From: Nectonema munidae
Lineage: Eukaryota > Nematomorpha > Nectonematoida > Nectonematidae
DNA: 64,000 bases
Reading direction: 5' to 3'
Assembly (NCBI GenBank): GCA_030549495.1
Contig: JAUIRK010000918.1
Coordinates: forward strand, 124,001-188,000
Part shown: positions 36,953 to 48,593 of the stretch, piece by piece
Position numbering within the stretch: position 1 is the first letter of the stretch
Layout of the letters: each line of letters opens with the position of its first letter
Made by a program: the position numbers and the translations under genes
Notes under the pieces: model-generated
The model's input: only the letters and a program-made list of their open reading frames with translations
Database searches by the model: none
What the model was told of the DNA's origin: nothing

Positions 36953-38231
36953 AATTGTGAGTAAAAAAGACATTAGTAAGCTAATAGAATGTATTTATAC
37001 TGACTGTTCCCAATACGTTTCTGGAATGTAAGTTATTTTTTTTTACTTTTTATATTTAATAATCTATGTTTGTTTCCAGATATCCTTCTCGCACAATGTA
37101 TGAACAAATGGTAGATGCTTTTATTTCAAAATTTTAATTTTTAATGGAGCAAATAAATCTAGATGCTTTGGCATTTAAGGTGTTTCTCTTTTTATTTTAT
37201 ACAGAAAAATTATTTTTTTAAACTTTATCAGGCTTATATAAAGAAGAAACTGCAGATAAAGTTTTACAACGAAAGAAAACTTAATGAAAATCATTTATTG
37301 GAGGTACAAGCAAGAAAAATTGGTGTGAAAAAAGAGAGATCTGGATCACTAAAGAAAGTTTGGGGAATGAAAAATTATCTTCCATCAATAGACGTCTGTG
37401 AAGATAGTATAAGCATAGCGCAACACAAAGATTGGCTTCGAAAGGAGTTTTATGAAGCAGAAAAAAACGAGAAGTTAGTTGATTTAAAAATGGATATTAC
37501 ATTCTCTAACCGGAGGAATAAATTAATAAAAGAAAATGTTAAAATTTCCATTTTTTTGTAGGAATACCCTTTTTTGAAGTCTTATGATCATGTAAAATTG
37601 TAGAGTCTAAAGGTCATATTATTTTGATTTCTATTGTTTTTTAGCTGACAAAAGAATTTCAAAGGCTTGGTCCCACAACCGATGAAAATATTAAAACATT
37701 TATGGAAGAAGGTTTGAAAAAGTATCAGAGAGCTGTTAAGTGTTTGTCTTTTGAAAAATTAAAACCGCATAAGAGCACTCTCAGTTACAAGAAATCATAG
37801 ACATTGAAACAAATGACGCACAAATTGAAAGTAAGTGATACAAATATTAGTTTCTTTTTTTAGTTGCTTTTTTAAGGGTTGAAATTATCTCAAACTCTTC
37901 TGATATCATCGCTTTACAGAGAAGATTTGAAAATTTTAAAAGAGAGTAAAGAAAACAATGAATGGAAATTTGTTTTTCAAATTTATATACTCAAGAAAAA
38001 AAATCATTCGAACTTTACATCGAAAATATTTGTGTTTTGTGTTGTGATGATGTTATTGAAATATTTAAATCTATTTTTATTTCTTGCTATGTTTTTAATT
38101 TAACCTACCCTAAATGTATAAGAAAAACACTTATATTTATACAAAATGTTTTTTACAAAATTTTTGATAAAAAATGTATATATAGTTGGAAAATAGTCAA
38201 CACACTAACTGAAATAAATAGACATCTTTGA
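36953..38231 (+). pseudogene. SAMD3-like gene, C-terminal exons (locus 1)
   Basis: Exons joined by GT..AG introns. The first (36953-37028) reads KKDISKLIECIYTDCSQY; the next has YPSRTMYEQMVDAFISKF; then 37227-37560 with AYIKKKLQIKFYNERK, KKVWGMKNYLPSIDVCED and TFSNRRNKLIKENVK. From 37645 comes LTKEFQRLGPTTDENIKTF. The last part (37962-38231) reads SFELYIENICVLCCDD and CYVFNLTYPKCIRKT. This order is what I recall for SAMD3-like proteins of fish and invertebrates, which have an N-terminal SAM domain. The SAM exons are not found here. Some frame breaks occur near 37135 and 37780. Compare the copies at 46652 and 57853. Confidence 0.72.
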
Positions 38232-38499
38232 AATTTACGCATAATATTTTATATCACTGTGAATATATTATATTTTTTATTTACATTTCCTTTTTCCTGA
38301 ATTTATTCACTTTTTTGTAGTTTTTAACCATAAACAGAGTTGTAAATAAACTGTTGAAAATCTTTATTTCATTTTTTCACAGATCAAATATATATTATGC
38401 GATTTGAAAAAAAATTAAAAAAAAGATTCAGACATTGAAAAAACCCTTTGGAAGGGTTTTTGAATAAAGTAAACTATTTTGCATAATTTTATTACTTTT

Positions 38500-38592
38500 T
38501 CCTAATTACTGGAACTAGATTGGGGCTCAAAATCTCGACTTACCGAAGCAAAGTCAGGCGTCTTGTCCCCAAACACCCGCCAACAAAGTTTA
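38500..38592 (-). repeat. Possible tRNA-like or SINE fragment
   Basis: The minus strand has a GC-richer 70-bp patch with weak A-box and B-box similarity (gattttgagcccc). No family tail seen. Weak. Confidence 0.25.
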
Positions 38593-39539
38593 AGATAAAA
38601 ATATGATATAAATTTCAATCAAATATATTCACCTTCTATGAATTATAATGTGTAGTTATAGATACATTTTTCTGTATTTAGCAATTTTTTTCGTTATTTT
38701 ATGTTATTTTTGATTTAAATTATAAAAAACTAGTAACATTATTGAATTTTTTCTATTGGAGTTATGAGAAAAAACTAGCCCTTGCTTGACGGATGATTTT
38801 GTAATAGCACCGTGGACGGTATGACCGTATGACATTTTTGTCCATATTTCAAAAAAAAATTTTATTCCAAAATTTTTTGAATTTTATTTGACAAAAGATA
38901 ATAAATTAATTATTGCTAAATTTTGTGATATAAAAACCTTCGAAATCTCAGATTTGTCGAACCAAATTCAAAAAATATTTAACGTCATCTATCAATAAAA
39001 AAACTAGTCTGGGCTTTTCTAGTGACATTTGAAACCTTTTATCAATAATATTGTATGTATTCAATCGTCGAAAACTCTCATCCCATATAAGAAATAATGA
39101 TAAGATTCAATTTACTTTTAAAATAGAAAGATAAACCAAGTCTTTAATAATTAATTTTTATCAAATTATGCACATACGAAACTAAAAGTAAGGGGAACCA
39201 ACGATATATTTAAAAAGAATAAATATTTTTTGATTTGAACATTTTTCGATTCTTTGATTATTTGACAAATATAATATTTAAAATGGTGCAAATTGCAAAG
39301 TAAAGGTAATAACTTTTGTAATATCGTATGAGGTAGCAAAATATGAACAGAAAGTTTCATATTTTTTGATTTAAGAATATTTTTCGATTCTTTGATTACA
39401 GAATTTTATTTTGATTATTTGATAAAATATATTATTTAATATGGTGAAAAAATTGCAAAAATATAGGTAATAACTTATCTAACATCCTCTCCCCGAATGA
39501 GGTATATCAAATCTTACATCTAGCAAAATATGAACTGAC

Positions 39540-39978
39540 AGGTTGGAGATGAATCATCGCGGTATACAGGTTGGAGATGAACCATCGTAGTATACAGGTA
39601 TATAGGTAATAACTTATGTAGCATCGTCTCCCCCAATGAGTTATATCAAATCTTACATCTAGCAAAATGTGAACAGAAAGTTGAACATTGTCTCCCTAGT
39701 CATTTGTACATGGAATAGAAACCATCGTAGTATACAGGTTGAAGATGAATCATCGTAGTTATACAGGTTGGAGATGAATCATTGTAGTATACAGGTTGGA
39801 GATGAATCATCGTAGTATACAGGTTGGAGATGAAACATCGTAGTATACAGGTTGGGGATGAATCATCGTAGTATACAGGTTGGAGATGAATCATCGTAGA
39901 ATACAGGTTGGAGATGAATCATCGTAGTATACAGGTTGGAGATGAATGAATCATCTTAATATACAGGTTGGAGATATA
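39540..39978. repeat. 28-bp minisatellite
   Basis: Unit close to caggttggagatgaatcatc plus gtagtata, repeated about 12-14 times with point changes. A longer unit (ggtaataacttatg / catctagcaaaat) repeats on the left side between 39290 and 39690. Repeated frames in it are by-products. Confidence 0.93.
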
Positions 39979-40446
39979 TATGTTACAGGGAAATTGCGAA
40001 ATTAGGGATTTCATGAAACACCTAAAATTTTTAGTAACTTTATGAAATTACTGTTTCACTTAGGGATTTCATAAATTACCTATAATTTTCAGGGATTCCG
40101 CGCATTTACTGAAAACAAAGGCGTTTTATTACACTAGTTTACTGAATACAATAGTAATGTGTGAGAATATGAAAAAATCCCTAAAAGTGGTTTGTTTATA
40201 GATTCTTAAGCATGATTAGTATAGATAAAGGTTAAAACTGAAATATGACCACTGATAGTGAACCTAATTAATATTTCATATTTTCTGAATGTTCTTTTTA
40301 AACTACACATAAATCTAAAATAGTTTTAGAACATGAAACAGCTCGCGTTCCTAAAAATTTTTTATATAGCGATTAACTTTAATTTTTAATTTAATTGCTT
40401 TGTTAAATAAATTGATAAAAATGAAAAACGAGAAAAATAAAAAGTA
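39979..40446. other. AT-rich spacer, no gene
   Basis: Contains a small repeated word gggatttcat with aaattac (40000-40085). Nothing else recognised. Confidence 0.4.
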
Positions 40447-41910
40447 TTAATTTTTATTTGGACAAGTAAAACTATTATGACATATACTATTACAAAGTGT
40501 CCTCGCCTTGAAGCATTTGCATCTATTTGTCTGACACTGTTTCTGACTTTTGCTGCAGTCACAATGGAAAAATTCTTGTCCTCCAGAAGCAGTCGCTTTA
40601 AGAGCTTCACGCAGTGTAATGATGAGTTCTTTGTTGACGTCATCTTCGTTTAAAAGCTTTTGTGAACAGAGGTCAAACTGATTTCTAGAGTATTTTGTAC
40701 TAAGAATCCCAGATTTAATTGCAATTCTGTACATGTTAGACTCATCTCGAATAAGAATAACTCCAAGGATATTTCTTGGGTCTCCTCTACCTCTGTCAAC
40801 TTTAGGAATTGGAACAGCGACATTATCCCCAACTTCTCCTTCTTTCAAATAAACACAAGAGCGTTTCACCATTCTTTCAGCCTGTGATAGTTGGGACTCG
40901 TATGCTTTTTTTCGCAGGTGAATTATTTCTTGAAGCCCCAAATTAAGAGTTGTTTCATTGACTGAGTTTTGTGAAGGTGATAGTTCATTGAGGTTATAAG
41001 AAGATGAGGGCGACTCATTCAAAATCAGAGTTGATTCAGGCTCATTAGTTGTAAAAGCTTCTGATGTAGGTTTAATGACGGGAAAGAGCAGAGGATTTTC
41101 ATGAAAACTTGGTTCAGTTGTATTTATGGTTAACGCTTGATTTATTGCAAGAAGATCATCTTCAGATTGTAATCTTTCAAGAATTTCGTCTGATAAACTA
41201 GAAGAAGTCAATCCAACTTTAGGATTCTCTCCAAACATTGCTTTATAAGGCGTCATTTTGATACCAGCATGATAAGCACAGTTCTTTTGTTGTTGAACAA
41301 ATTTAAGCCCTACTGTCCAGTCCTGAGTATTATTGTCATTCATCCAAGCCACTAGCATGTCTTTAATGTCACAATTTGCTCTTTCTACGGATCCCTGGCT
41401 TTGTGGATATCTTGGTTTGCCATGAACTATGATGAGATTTGGCCATAAGTCTTTAAGCTCTGTGATGACTCTAGATGTGAATTCTAAGCCATTGTCGCTT
41501 TGTAAGATTGCTGGTGCACCAAACATTAAGAAGATATCCAACAGGTGAAAAGCAACTTCAGCAGCTCTTTTTGAAGTCAAAGGCCTTAGAAGAACAAATT
41601 TTGTGAGATGACACTGATAAACCATGATCCACTTGAACGAACCTTGTGAAGATGATTGCTGGTCAATAAGATCAACTTGACTTCTAGAGTTAAATTCTTT
41701 GGATAAAATAGGTTTTACAACAACACCTTTAGTTTTGATACGCTTTCTTTTTTCTTGACATACAAAGCAATATGACTTAAACAGTTCCACAGCTTCAGTT
41801 GTGATGTTATTTATATGCAGTAAACAATAATAAAAATAATATTTATCCAAAACATATTTTTTTCGAATCAAAGTGTAAATCAAACCCGCACTTAAATTTT
41901 GGATGTTCAA
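40447..41910 (-). CDS. KRBA2/SCAND3-type integrase-like transposase, long open frame
   Basis: One open frame of 487 codons. Near the start a Cys pair, CFVC (residues 48-51), belongs to a zinc-binding region. The catalytic core (about 70-220) has QVDLID (D80), ILQSDNGLEF (D139) and QGSVERANCD (E176), the DD36E pattern of retroviral-type integrases and Ginger-like cut-and-paste elements. Residues about 360-425 resemble the small C-terminal domain found after such cores (GDNVAVPIPKVDRGRGDP, IAIKSGILSTKYSRNQ). The C-terminus is a Cys cluster (FHCDCSKSQKQCQTNRCKC, then CNSICH and CPNK). From memory, proteins like this are annotated KRAB-A domain-containing 2-like in invertebrates. No LTRs, protease or RT are nearby. 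It looks whole over this frame, so young. No element ends assigned. Confidence 0.85.
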   Translation of the reverse strand: MNIQNLSAGLIYTLIRKKYVLDKYYFYYCLLHINNITTEAVELFKSYCFVCQEKRKRIKTKGVVVKPILSKEFNSRSQVDLIDQQSSSQGSFKWIMVYQCHLTKFVLLRPLTSKRAAEVAFHLLDIFLMFGAPAILQSDNGLEFTSRVITELKDLWPNLIIVHGKPRYPQSQGSVERANCDIKDMLVAWMNDNNTQDWTVGLKFVQQQKNCAYHAGIKMTPYKAMFGENPKVGLTSSSLSDEILERLQSEDDLLAINQALTINTTEPSFHENPLLFPVIKPTSEAFTTNEPESTLILNESPSSSYNLNELSPSQNSVNETTLNLGLQEIIHLRKKAYESQLSQAERMVKRSCVYLKEGEVGDNVAVPIPKVDRGRGDPRNILGVILIRDESNMYRIAIKSGILSTKYSRNQFDLCSQKLLNEDDVNKELIITLREALKATASGGQEFFHCDCSKSQKQCQTNRCKCFKARTLCNSICHNSFTCPNKN

Positions 41911-41999
41911 AAGAAGTAAAAACTAATGTTAATTTATAAAAAACCGAAAACTAAAATGATTTTATAAAAATCTAAAAATAAATAGTGGACTACGATTAT

Positions 42000-43690
42000 C
42001 CAACAAAACTTGTACATTCGATCTACATTTTTCACTTCAAAAATAATTTTAAATTTATTAGAAAAAGATTATACTGACCAATAAAAAAACGAAGGTTAAT
42101 TTATAAAAAAAATGGAAAAACTAATACTATTTTATAAAAATCTACAAATAAATTTAGATTCTGAGAGTAGAGTCGCTTTATAATTTTGCTGGAAATTGTC
42201 ACATAATATAGGTAAAAATTTGTCCTAATGAAAGGAGCTTTCCTTTAAAATGCATCCCTTATCTGCTAATTTGGTAATGGCAATTTGGTAATTGGTACAA
42301 TGGTATGAAGCCCATGAAAAATAAAAACAGTAAAATGGCATTTCTTAAGTACTTATGATATAAGTAATGTATTCTGAAAGGCCATAAAAAATGCTTTAAT
42401 TTGGTATATCGCATGATGCATTTTGTTGAAAAATGTGAAAGTTATAAGCGTTTTAATATTTGACTAAGATTTAAGCTAGGAACACTACAAATAAACTAAG
42501 CATACACTAGCCCGATAAAATAAACCACACACGCGTGCTAAAGATGTGGTGAAGCGTATGCGAAATAAGAATTCACTGCGCTCACAAACGCGTAATGCAA
42601 CATGTGTTCATCTTTCTTCGCATAGTTATGCTCTAAAATCAATGAATAATGTGATTTATTCTTCGCACACTGTAGGTATAAATATAACGAATGTTTTTCG
42701 TTAAAAATTAGAAAGGTTGTATCTAAACTAAATAAAAGTATCCAACAAAACTCTTACATTCAATCGACATAATAAACCACACACGCGTGCTAAAGATGTG
42801 GTGAAGCGTATGTGAGATAAGAATTCACTGCGCTCACAAACGCGTAATGCAACATGTGTTCATCTTTCCTCGCATAATTATGCTCTAAAATCAATCAATA
42901 ATGTGATTTATTCTTCGCACACTGTCGGTATAAATATAACGAATGCCCTTGGTTAAAAATTAGAAAGGTTGTATCTAAACTAAATAAAAGTAGACTACGA
43001 TTATCAAACAAAACTCGTACATTTAATCGACTTTTTTCACTTGAAAAATAATTTAAAATTTATTAGAAAAATATTATACTGACCTATACTACTGACCCAT
43101 AAAAAGTAAAAAATATATATTAATTTTCGACAGTTTTATTTAACTATGACATTTTAAAATGTTAAAAACCATATTCTACTTTTGTGAATATAAAATTTTG
43201 AAGAAATAATATATAAACTCATCACGTTAATTATTGGTATTTTTTGAAACTAGATAAAAGTTGACTGACCTCACATAAAAGAGGATTTTGGAAAAATAAA
43301 AATATATTTATTTGTAAAGCCTAGCCTATTTTACCCACAAAGAGTATAGCTTCAAATCTTGTACATTCGATCAACATTTTTCACTTCAAAAATAATTTTT
43401 AATTTATTAGAAAAAAATTATACTGACCTATACTACTGACCTATAAAAAGTAAAAAATATATATTAATTTTCGACAGTTTTCTTCAAATATGAAATTTTA
43501 AAATGTAAAAAATCATATTTTACCTTTGTGAATATAAAATATTGAAAAAATATTATATAAATTAAGAACGTTAATTATTATTGGTATTTTTTGAAACTAG
43601 ATAAAACTTTACTGACCTCACATAAAAGCAGATTTTGGAAAAATGAAAATATATTTATTTGTATAACCTAGCCTATGTTAACCACAAAGA
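42000..43690. repeat. Direct repeats, two interleaved families
   Basis: Family one: gtacattcgat..ttttcacttcaaaaataatttt..agaaaaa.attatactgacc at about 42010, 43017 and 43358, with partial copies. Family two: a ~230-bp unit starting aaaccacacacgcgtgctaa at about 42521 and 42774, ending near ttgtatctaaactaaataaaagta. The second unit is nearly identical in both copies, including aatgcaacatgtgttcatc, so this duplication is recent. A ~350-bp unit also repeats at about 43085-43320 and 43430-43690. Non-coding. Confidence 0.85.
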
Positions 43691-44500
43691 GTATACCTTT
43701 CTAATGGTATCATTTTCATTCAATTTTTTTTTAAATCTTCACATTATGCTTCACTCAAAAGGTGGTCCGTAATTTTTTCAAAAATTTAGACAAAATTTTT
43801 CGAAGTAAAGTCCATTTATTAAAATTTTTTAAAACTTTTTCAAAAATAAATTATTCTAGAGTATGTAGCAAACGATAAGCTTTCTAATGATATATATATC
43901 ATGAAAAAGAAATATTGAAAAACAGTTTAATTCTTTCTTCAAATCAAACAAGTAAAAATTTTCAAAAAGTAGTATTGGTAGTATTAATATTATTATTAAT
44001 ATTATTATGATTATATATTACATAAACATTTCAACCAATCATATAGTTTTTATGAAATAAAACTGCAATTTCAAAGTTAAATTTTTTGAACTTTTAGGTA
44101 GAATTTTTGAAATGTGGCTTTCAATATGTATGTAAAATATTTTTTGAAAATTTTTATTTTAAGTATATTTTTTAAGCATTTTACGATTTACACATTTAAA
44201 TATATAATAAGGCTGGCAAGTTTGGCGAGTTGTCTCGCCGGAGGTCTTGCCAGACCTCTGATATATATTGCTATCGTGTGTAGACACTACAAAAAAACAG
44301 AAATGTAATGATTTATATAAAGAAAAGTATATCATAATTAAAATAAATATAGATAAATAATCAAATTTAGTGATTAGTAATAATCTAGGTCATTTTCTAA
44401 AAAAGTAAATGAGTATTTTTTAAATCAATTTTTTTTAAAGTAAGCACACACACACAATAAACAATGTCGTAAAGTAGTATTTTATCTTTGATTTCTTTTG
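43691..44500. other. AT-rich stretch ahead of piggyBac C exon 2
   Basis: No gene recognised. The expected first transposase exon (acidic, serine-rich in piggyBac A) is not readable. A short CA run lies near 44447. Confidence 0.4.
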
Positions 44501-44508
44501 CTTTATAG

Positions 44509-45831
44509 AAAAGAGAGACCAAAGTATGCTTGTATAAATTATTGCTATGAATGTTTTGAGGTTCACCATATACTAACCTATTTTTCTTGTCTGATTTATT
44601 TGGGCCAAAACATGGATCAAAGGATAAAAGTAAGTGACCTGTTTAATGACAATTATGGAGTTCCTTTTTTAAAAGCATCTCTCGGAAAGGATATGTTTAC
44701 ATTGATAAGCGTTTTTCTTTGTTTTGACGACAAGAGGCTTAGAGATCCCAATGAGAAAATTTCAGCCATCCGATATATTCATACTCACTTTTATAATATA
44801 TTTTCTCAATATTGGACTCCTGATGCAAACGTTACCGTTGACGAGCAGTTGGTACGCTTTAGAGGACGATCCAATATCAAGATCTACGATCCAAAAAAGC
44901 CAGGTCATTATGGATTCAAGTTCTATCATCTTAATCTAGGAACTTTTATTACCTAAAGACTGAGTTGTATGTTTCAGGGCTTCCTGACAAAAATTACTTT
45001 TCATCATTTTGTATCATGAAAAGGTTAATTACTGCTTGTAATCTTCCTCAAGGATCTGGAATTTTTTGTGATAGGTTTTTTACATCATATAATATAGTTA
45101 AATGGGCCCTCGAAAGAAAATATACTGTTTGTGGAACAGCCATGGCAGCAAGGAAGTTTATTCCTAACATTTTAAAACCTAATTACCTAAAGAGTCTAAA
45201 ACTTCAGGAATGTGAATCAAGAATTATTTATTGTAAAGAAGCCTCACTTTCTGCTTACATTCCTCGAAAGCATGCGCAAAAAAACTTCAAAGTTGTCTAT
45301 GTGTTTTCCTCACAACACAGAAAAAGAGTTGAAATTTCTAGTATTTATCGTAAACCGGCGCCATTGTTGGAATATAATAAAAATAAGAGTGGTGTAGATG
45401 TTGCGAATCGAATGGTCAGACAGTTCCGTACATATAAGCCATGTAGAAGGTGGACAGTTGCTGTATTTTCTAACTACCTTGATATTTCCTGCTTAAATAC
45501 ATATATTATCACTCGATTTAACTCCTCTGAAAGTCATTCTTCCAATGTTAATCATGGTAGAAAAACATTTTTAAAAAAGCTTGCATTTTATTTGGCTAGT
45601 GATTCAATGAAAATAAGAGCTTCAACTCCCCAGATCAACTCAAAAGTAAAATCCCTTTTGAATTTTTACGGTTTTTCGCCTGAAAAAGAGCATCAACCTT
45701 CAAGCTCTCTCAGAGGATTTTGTTATTTTTGTCTACCTAAGAAAACTAGAACAACGCGAAAGTGTGAAGGATGTTCTTTTTTTATTTGCAAAACACATTC
45801 AAAACTTTCCTGCTCTCAATGCTTAGCTTAA
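44509..45831 (+). pseudogene. piggyBac C transposase, missing first exon
   Basis: The exon follows an acceptor at ctttatag (about 44508) and reads KRERPKYACINYCYECFEV. Then YLGQNMDQRIKVSDLF, PFLKASLGKDMFTLIS and VTVDEQLVRFRGRS (first aspartate). A frame break near 44950 (HLNLGTF) leads into the second frame from about 44965: MYVSGLPDKNYF, GIFCDRFFTSYNIV (second aspartate), LQECESRIIY, KSGVDVANRMVRQFR (third) and the tail CYFCLPKKTRTTRKCEGC, then FFICKTHSKLSC. Apart from the one break and the absent N-terminal exon, this is the best-preserved protein of the A/B/C family here. Confidence 0.9.
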
Positions 45832-46223
45832 ATTTTTTTCTGCTTCAATAAAATTGCATTTTCTCCACTATTTATTCTTAAAACCTTAAAATAGGAAATT
45901 TTTTTAATTTATTAAATTTATTGCACTTTTTATACTCTTTTTTTGTTATAAATCAAAATTAAAAAATATATTTTAGGAAAAAATAATTTTAATTTTTAAC
46001 GCCATCTCAAAATTTCTTTTTATAATTTTTACAATTTTTGGCCTTTTATGCTTTCATTCAAAAACTGTAGGGCCTTTAAATTAAATAATGAAATCCTTAC
46101 ATTGACATAATTTTATAATTTTTTTACATATTGGTTAAAATTTTTGCATAATGGGAAAGTTTTTTGTTATATCTTACAAACTATAGCCGTGGAGTAAAAT
46201 GCCATATGTCCGTAGTCCGAAGG

Positions 46224-46651
46224 TTATTCGATTAGGAGCGATATAAACATTTCCTCAGTCAACTATGTTAAATTTAAATCAATTAATTATACGAAAAGCA
46301 GTGTCTTAATTTACAGTGATATGAACAATGAAACGCTAAGTTTTGTAAAATTGAAAAGATTTATGTTTGCGATGATAGTGAAGTAATTTTTGTCTGCCAA
46401 AAACATAAAGTAATTGAATTTGACTCCCATTTAAATGCTTTTTTATGTGAAAAGATATCATAAAAAATTTGCGTTAGTTTGCGAAATATTTTTTATAAAT
46501 GGCCACAAAGTTCCTATTTTCATGGAATTTTTTTTTTATGTTGTATTAATAAATATTGACTTCTGTTAGTCATAAATTTAAGCTTTTTCACATCACATTA
46601 AATTTTTTAATTTTATAATATATTTTTAGCGATTTTAAAAGGTTTAGATCA
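46224..46651. other. AT-rich spacer ahead of the second SAMD3-like gene
   Basis: Between the end of piggyBac C and the SAM-domain start codon. I looked for the ~215-bp TIR type of the 54-62 kb element and did not find it. Confidence 0.4.
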
Positions 46652-48330
46652 ATGAGTAAGGAAAATTTAAGCAAGATTGCTGAAGAAATAAATGAAAGTT
46701 TATCAGTTTCAGAAATTCAAGAAAAATTAAAGGCTTTGCAGTTTCCACCATATGTTATGCTGGCTTTCGAAGGTTGATTCTTTTTACTTACCTTTTGTTA
46801 TTAAGAATATTTTTTTAGAAAATGAAATTGATGGTATGGTATTTTTAAATCTACAAGAGAAAGACATATTATTAATGATCGGAAACAAGGTTGGACCAAC
46901 AAAAAAATTGATGATGATAATAAATCATGCGGCTAGAAACAAAGACATGATTCTTACTGATTCTGATGAACTAACATCACCTAAAATTATGTCAACTTGT
47001 TCAAACGTAAGTTCACGATATAGATTTGCAATTTATTTATACATACGTATTGCAGACAGAAGATGGAAGAAATGGTAAATCCATGTATATACCAAAGTTT
47101 TCTACAAAAATGAACTCTCTTTTGGAAAGCGAATATGTCATAAATGAATTTGACAAGTTGGTGGAATAAGTTGCATACCACGTCATATCTATAGGCGATT
47201 TCGACAGTAAAGAGAATTACGATTCCTTGGGTAGATCACTTTATTCAATTTATCCGTGTATTGGATTCCCATATGGGAGAGTTCCATGGGTAATTAAGAT
47301 TATTTTTAGTGTGATTTTTTTTAATGATCAGGTTTTTAGACTTTTTTCAACAAAAAACTTTCCCAAAAAGTTCGCAACATAAGATGGAAATGGAATAAAC
47401 GTAGAAACTTCAACTCAGTAAGCAAAGAAAAAAGAAGCTTGAATTTCGTTCTTAGCAAAAACTATCGTAAATATATTTGCCTTATACATTTTTTATATTT
47501 GTTTTCTTTTTAAAAATTCTTTGTAGAAGAGAGTGAAACTGGAATGTCCTCCTCAGAAGCTCATCAATTTTTATGTGAAGAAATCAAAAAAAGTGATTAA
47601 GATAGAGAATATTCAGCAATATATTTAGCACAAGAAGTTAGTTTATCTGAAAGAAGATAAAAATGAGAAATCTACCTGTTGGATTACGAGCAGTTTAGAA
47701 GTTTTCCTTTTCTCGAAAATACTGAAATGATCTTATATACATAATATCACATTTTTTTCTTAAATTTTATTTTACAGGTTGAAAAGAGTTTTCTTTACTC
47801 AAAAAAGAATTAACGGATGAAAAAATCAACCGAAATTGGAAAACAACGATTATAAACGAAATAATTATGAGGATAACGAAATAACGTTGTATATTTTGAA
47901 TATACCGAAATCTCCAAACGAAAATGAAAGAAATTTACAAATAAAAATCTCTTTTGACGAAATAACTTCCATTTCATCAAAATATAAAGTCAATGAAAAA
48001 CTTCTGAACATTCTAGACGTAATGATACTCTATTTTTAAAATCTTTCACAATTTTCCCATTGAATTTTTCTAGGAAAGTTCTCTCAATATTTCTTCAGAA
48101 GTTGGAAGCTCTCCCAAGATGATTGTGTGCAAAAATGAAGTAACAAAATCGATATATGTAGTTTGAGATGGAGTTTCTTTTTGTTTAGGACATCTGGTAA
48201 AAGAAGCCTTGATATTTTTGCTGAAAATATATTATGTATTTGATCTTTATCCAAAAAATTTTCAAATTACTTGGTTTCTTTCAAAATATGGTTTTCAACG
48301 ACAATTATGCATTTTTTAAAACAACAAAAT
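46652..48330 (+). pseudogene. SAMD3-like gene (locus 2)
   Basis: Exon 1 (46652-46774): MSKENLSKIAEEINESL and IQEKLKALQFPPYVMLAFE, the first half of a SAM domain. After a GT..AG intron, exon 2 (from 46819) reads ENEIDGMVFLNLQEKDILL and NKVGPTKKLMMIINHA, the second half. The next exon (47057-47289) ends YDSLGRSLYSIYPCIGFPYG-RVPW before GTAATT, with one in-frame stop near 47168. Then SQKVRNIRWKWNKRRNF near 47366, AHQFLCEEIKK with SAIYLAQEVSLSERR (47550-47660), and a late exon (48075-48300) with EVGSSPKMIVCKNE and IYYVFDLYPKNFQITW. The order matches the copy at 57853. At least four breaks; non-functional. SAM domains mediate protein-protein or RNA binding in general; the role here is unknown. Confidence 0.75.
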
Positions 48331-48593
48331 TAGTCAAGTTTGAAAATAAGTTTTTGGAAAGCATGCAAAATGTTGGAGAATATATTTTGTGTTTTTTTTA
48401 ATCAATTTTCAATAAATTACCTTGAATTTTAAAATTTTTATTTATTTTTTCAAATTGTATTTTTTTTATTTTTGGAGCGGTTATTCATCAATTACACATA
48501 TTAATATTTTAGAAGTTCAAATGGGGTATGTTTTTGAAATCATGTCCAAACATACCTTTCATCATTTGGACTAAATTTCTACCACCTAAGCGC
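48331..48593. other. AT-rich trailer of SAMD3-like locus 2
   Basis: No gene or repeat recognised. Confidence 0.35.

Larger units (their letters stand above)
38779..46223 (+). mobile_element. piggyBac element C, expanded by later insertions
   Basis: The left end reads cccttgcttgacggatg at 38779, with gacatttttgtcc further in. The right end is cgtagtccgaagg at 46223. Both match the A/B family. AACGTCATCT lies about 210 bp inside the left end and AACGCCATCT about 230 bp inside the right, in the same orientation. The flanks are CTAG and TTAT, so the TTAA duplication has decayed or one end is misassigned. The transposase is at 44508-45831. The interior contains a minisatellite, a KRBA2-like integrase gene and direct repeats, so the 7.4 kb is probably a smaller element with later insertions. 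Confidence 0.6.

Noticed and set aside
39700-39894. Repetitive 64-codon frame (HLQPVYYDDSS repeats)
   Set aside because: It lies wholly within the 28-bp minisatellite.
40447-41910. LTR retroelement
   Set aside because: Only an integrase-like core is present; no LTRs, protease or reverse transcriptase seen within several kb.
44114-44308. 64-codon frame upstream of piggyBac C
   Set aside because: Hydrophobic AT-driven sequence without motifs and not joined to the transposase by a plausible splice.
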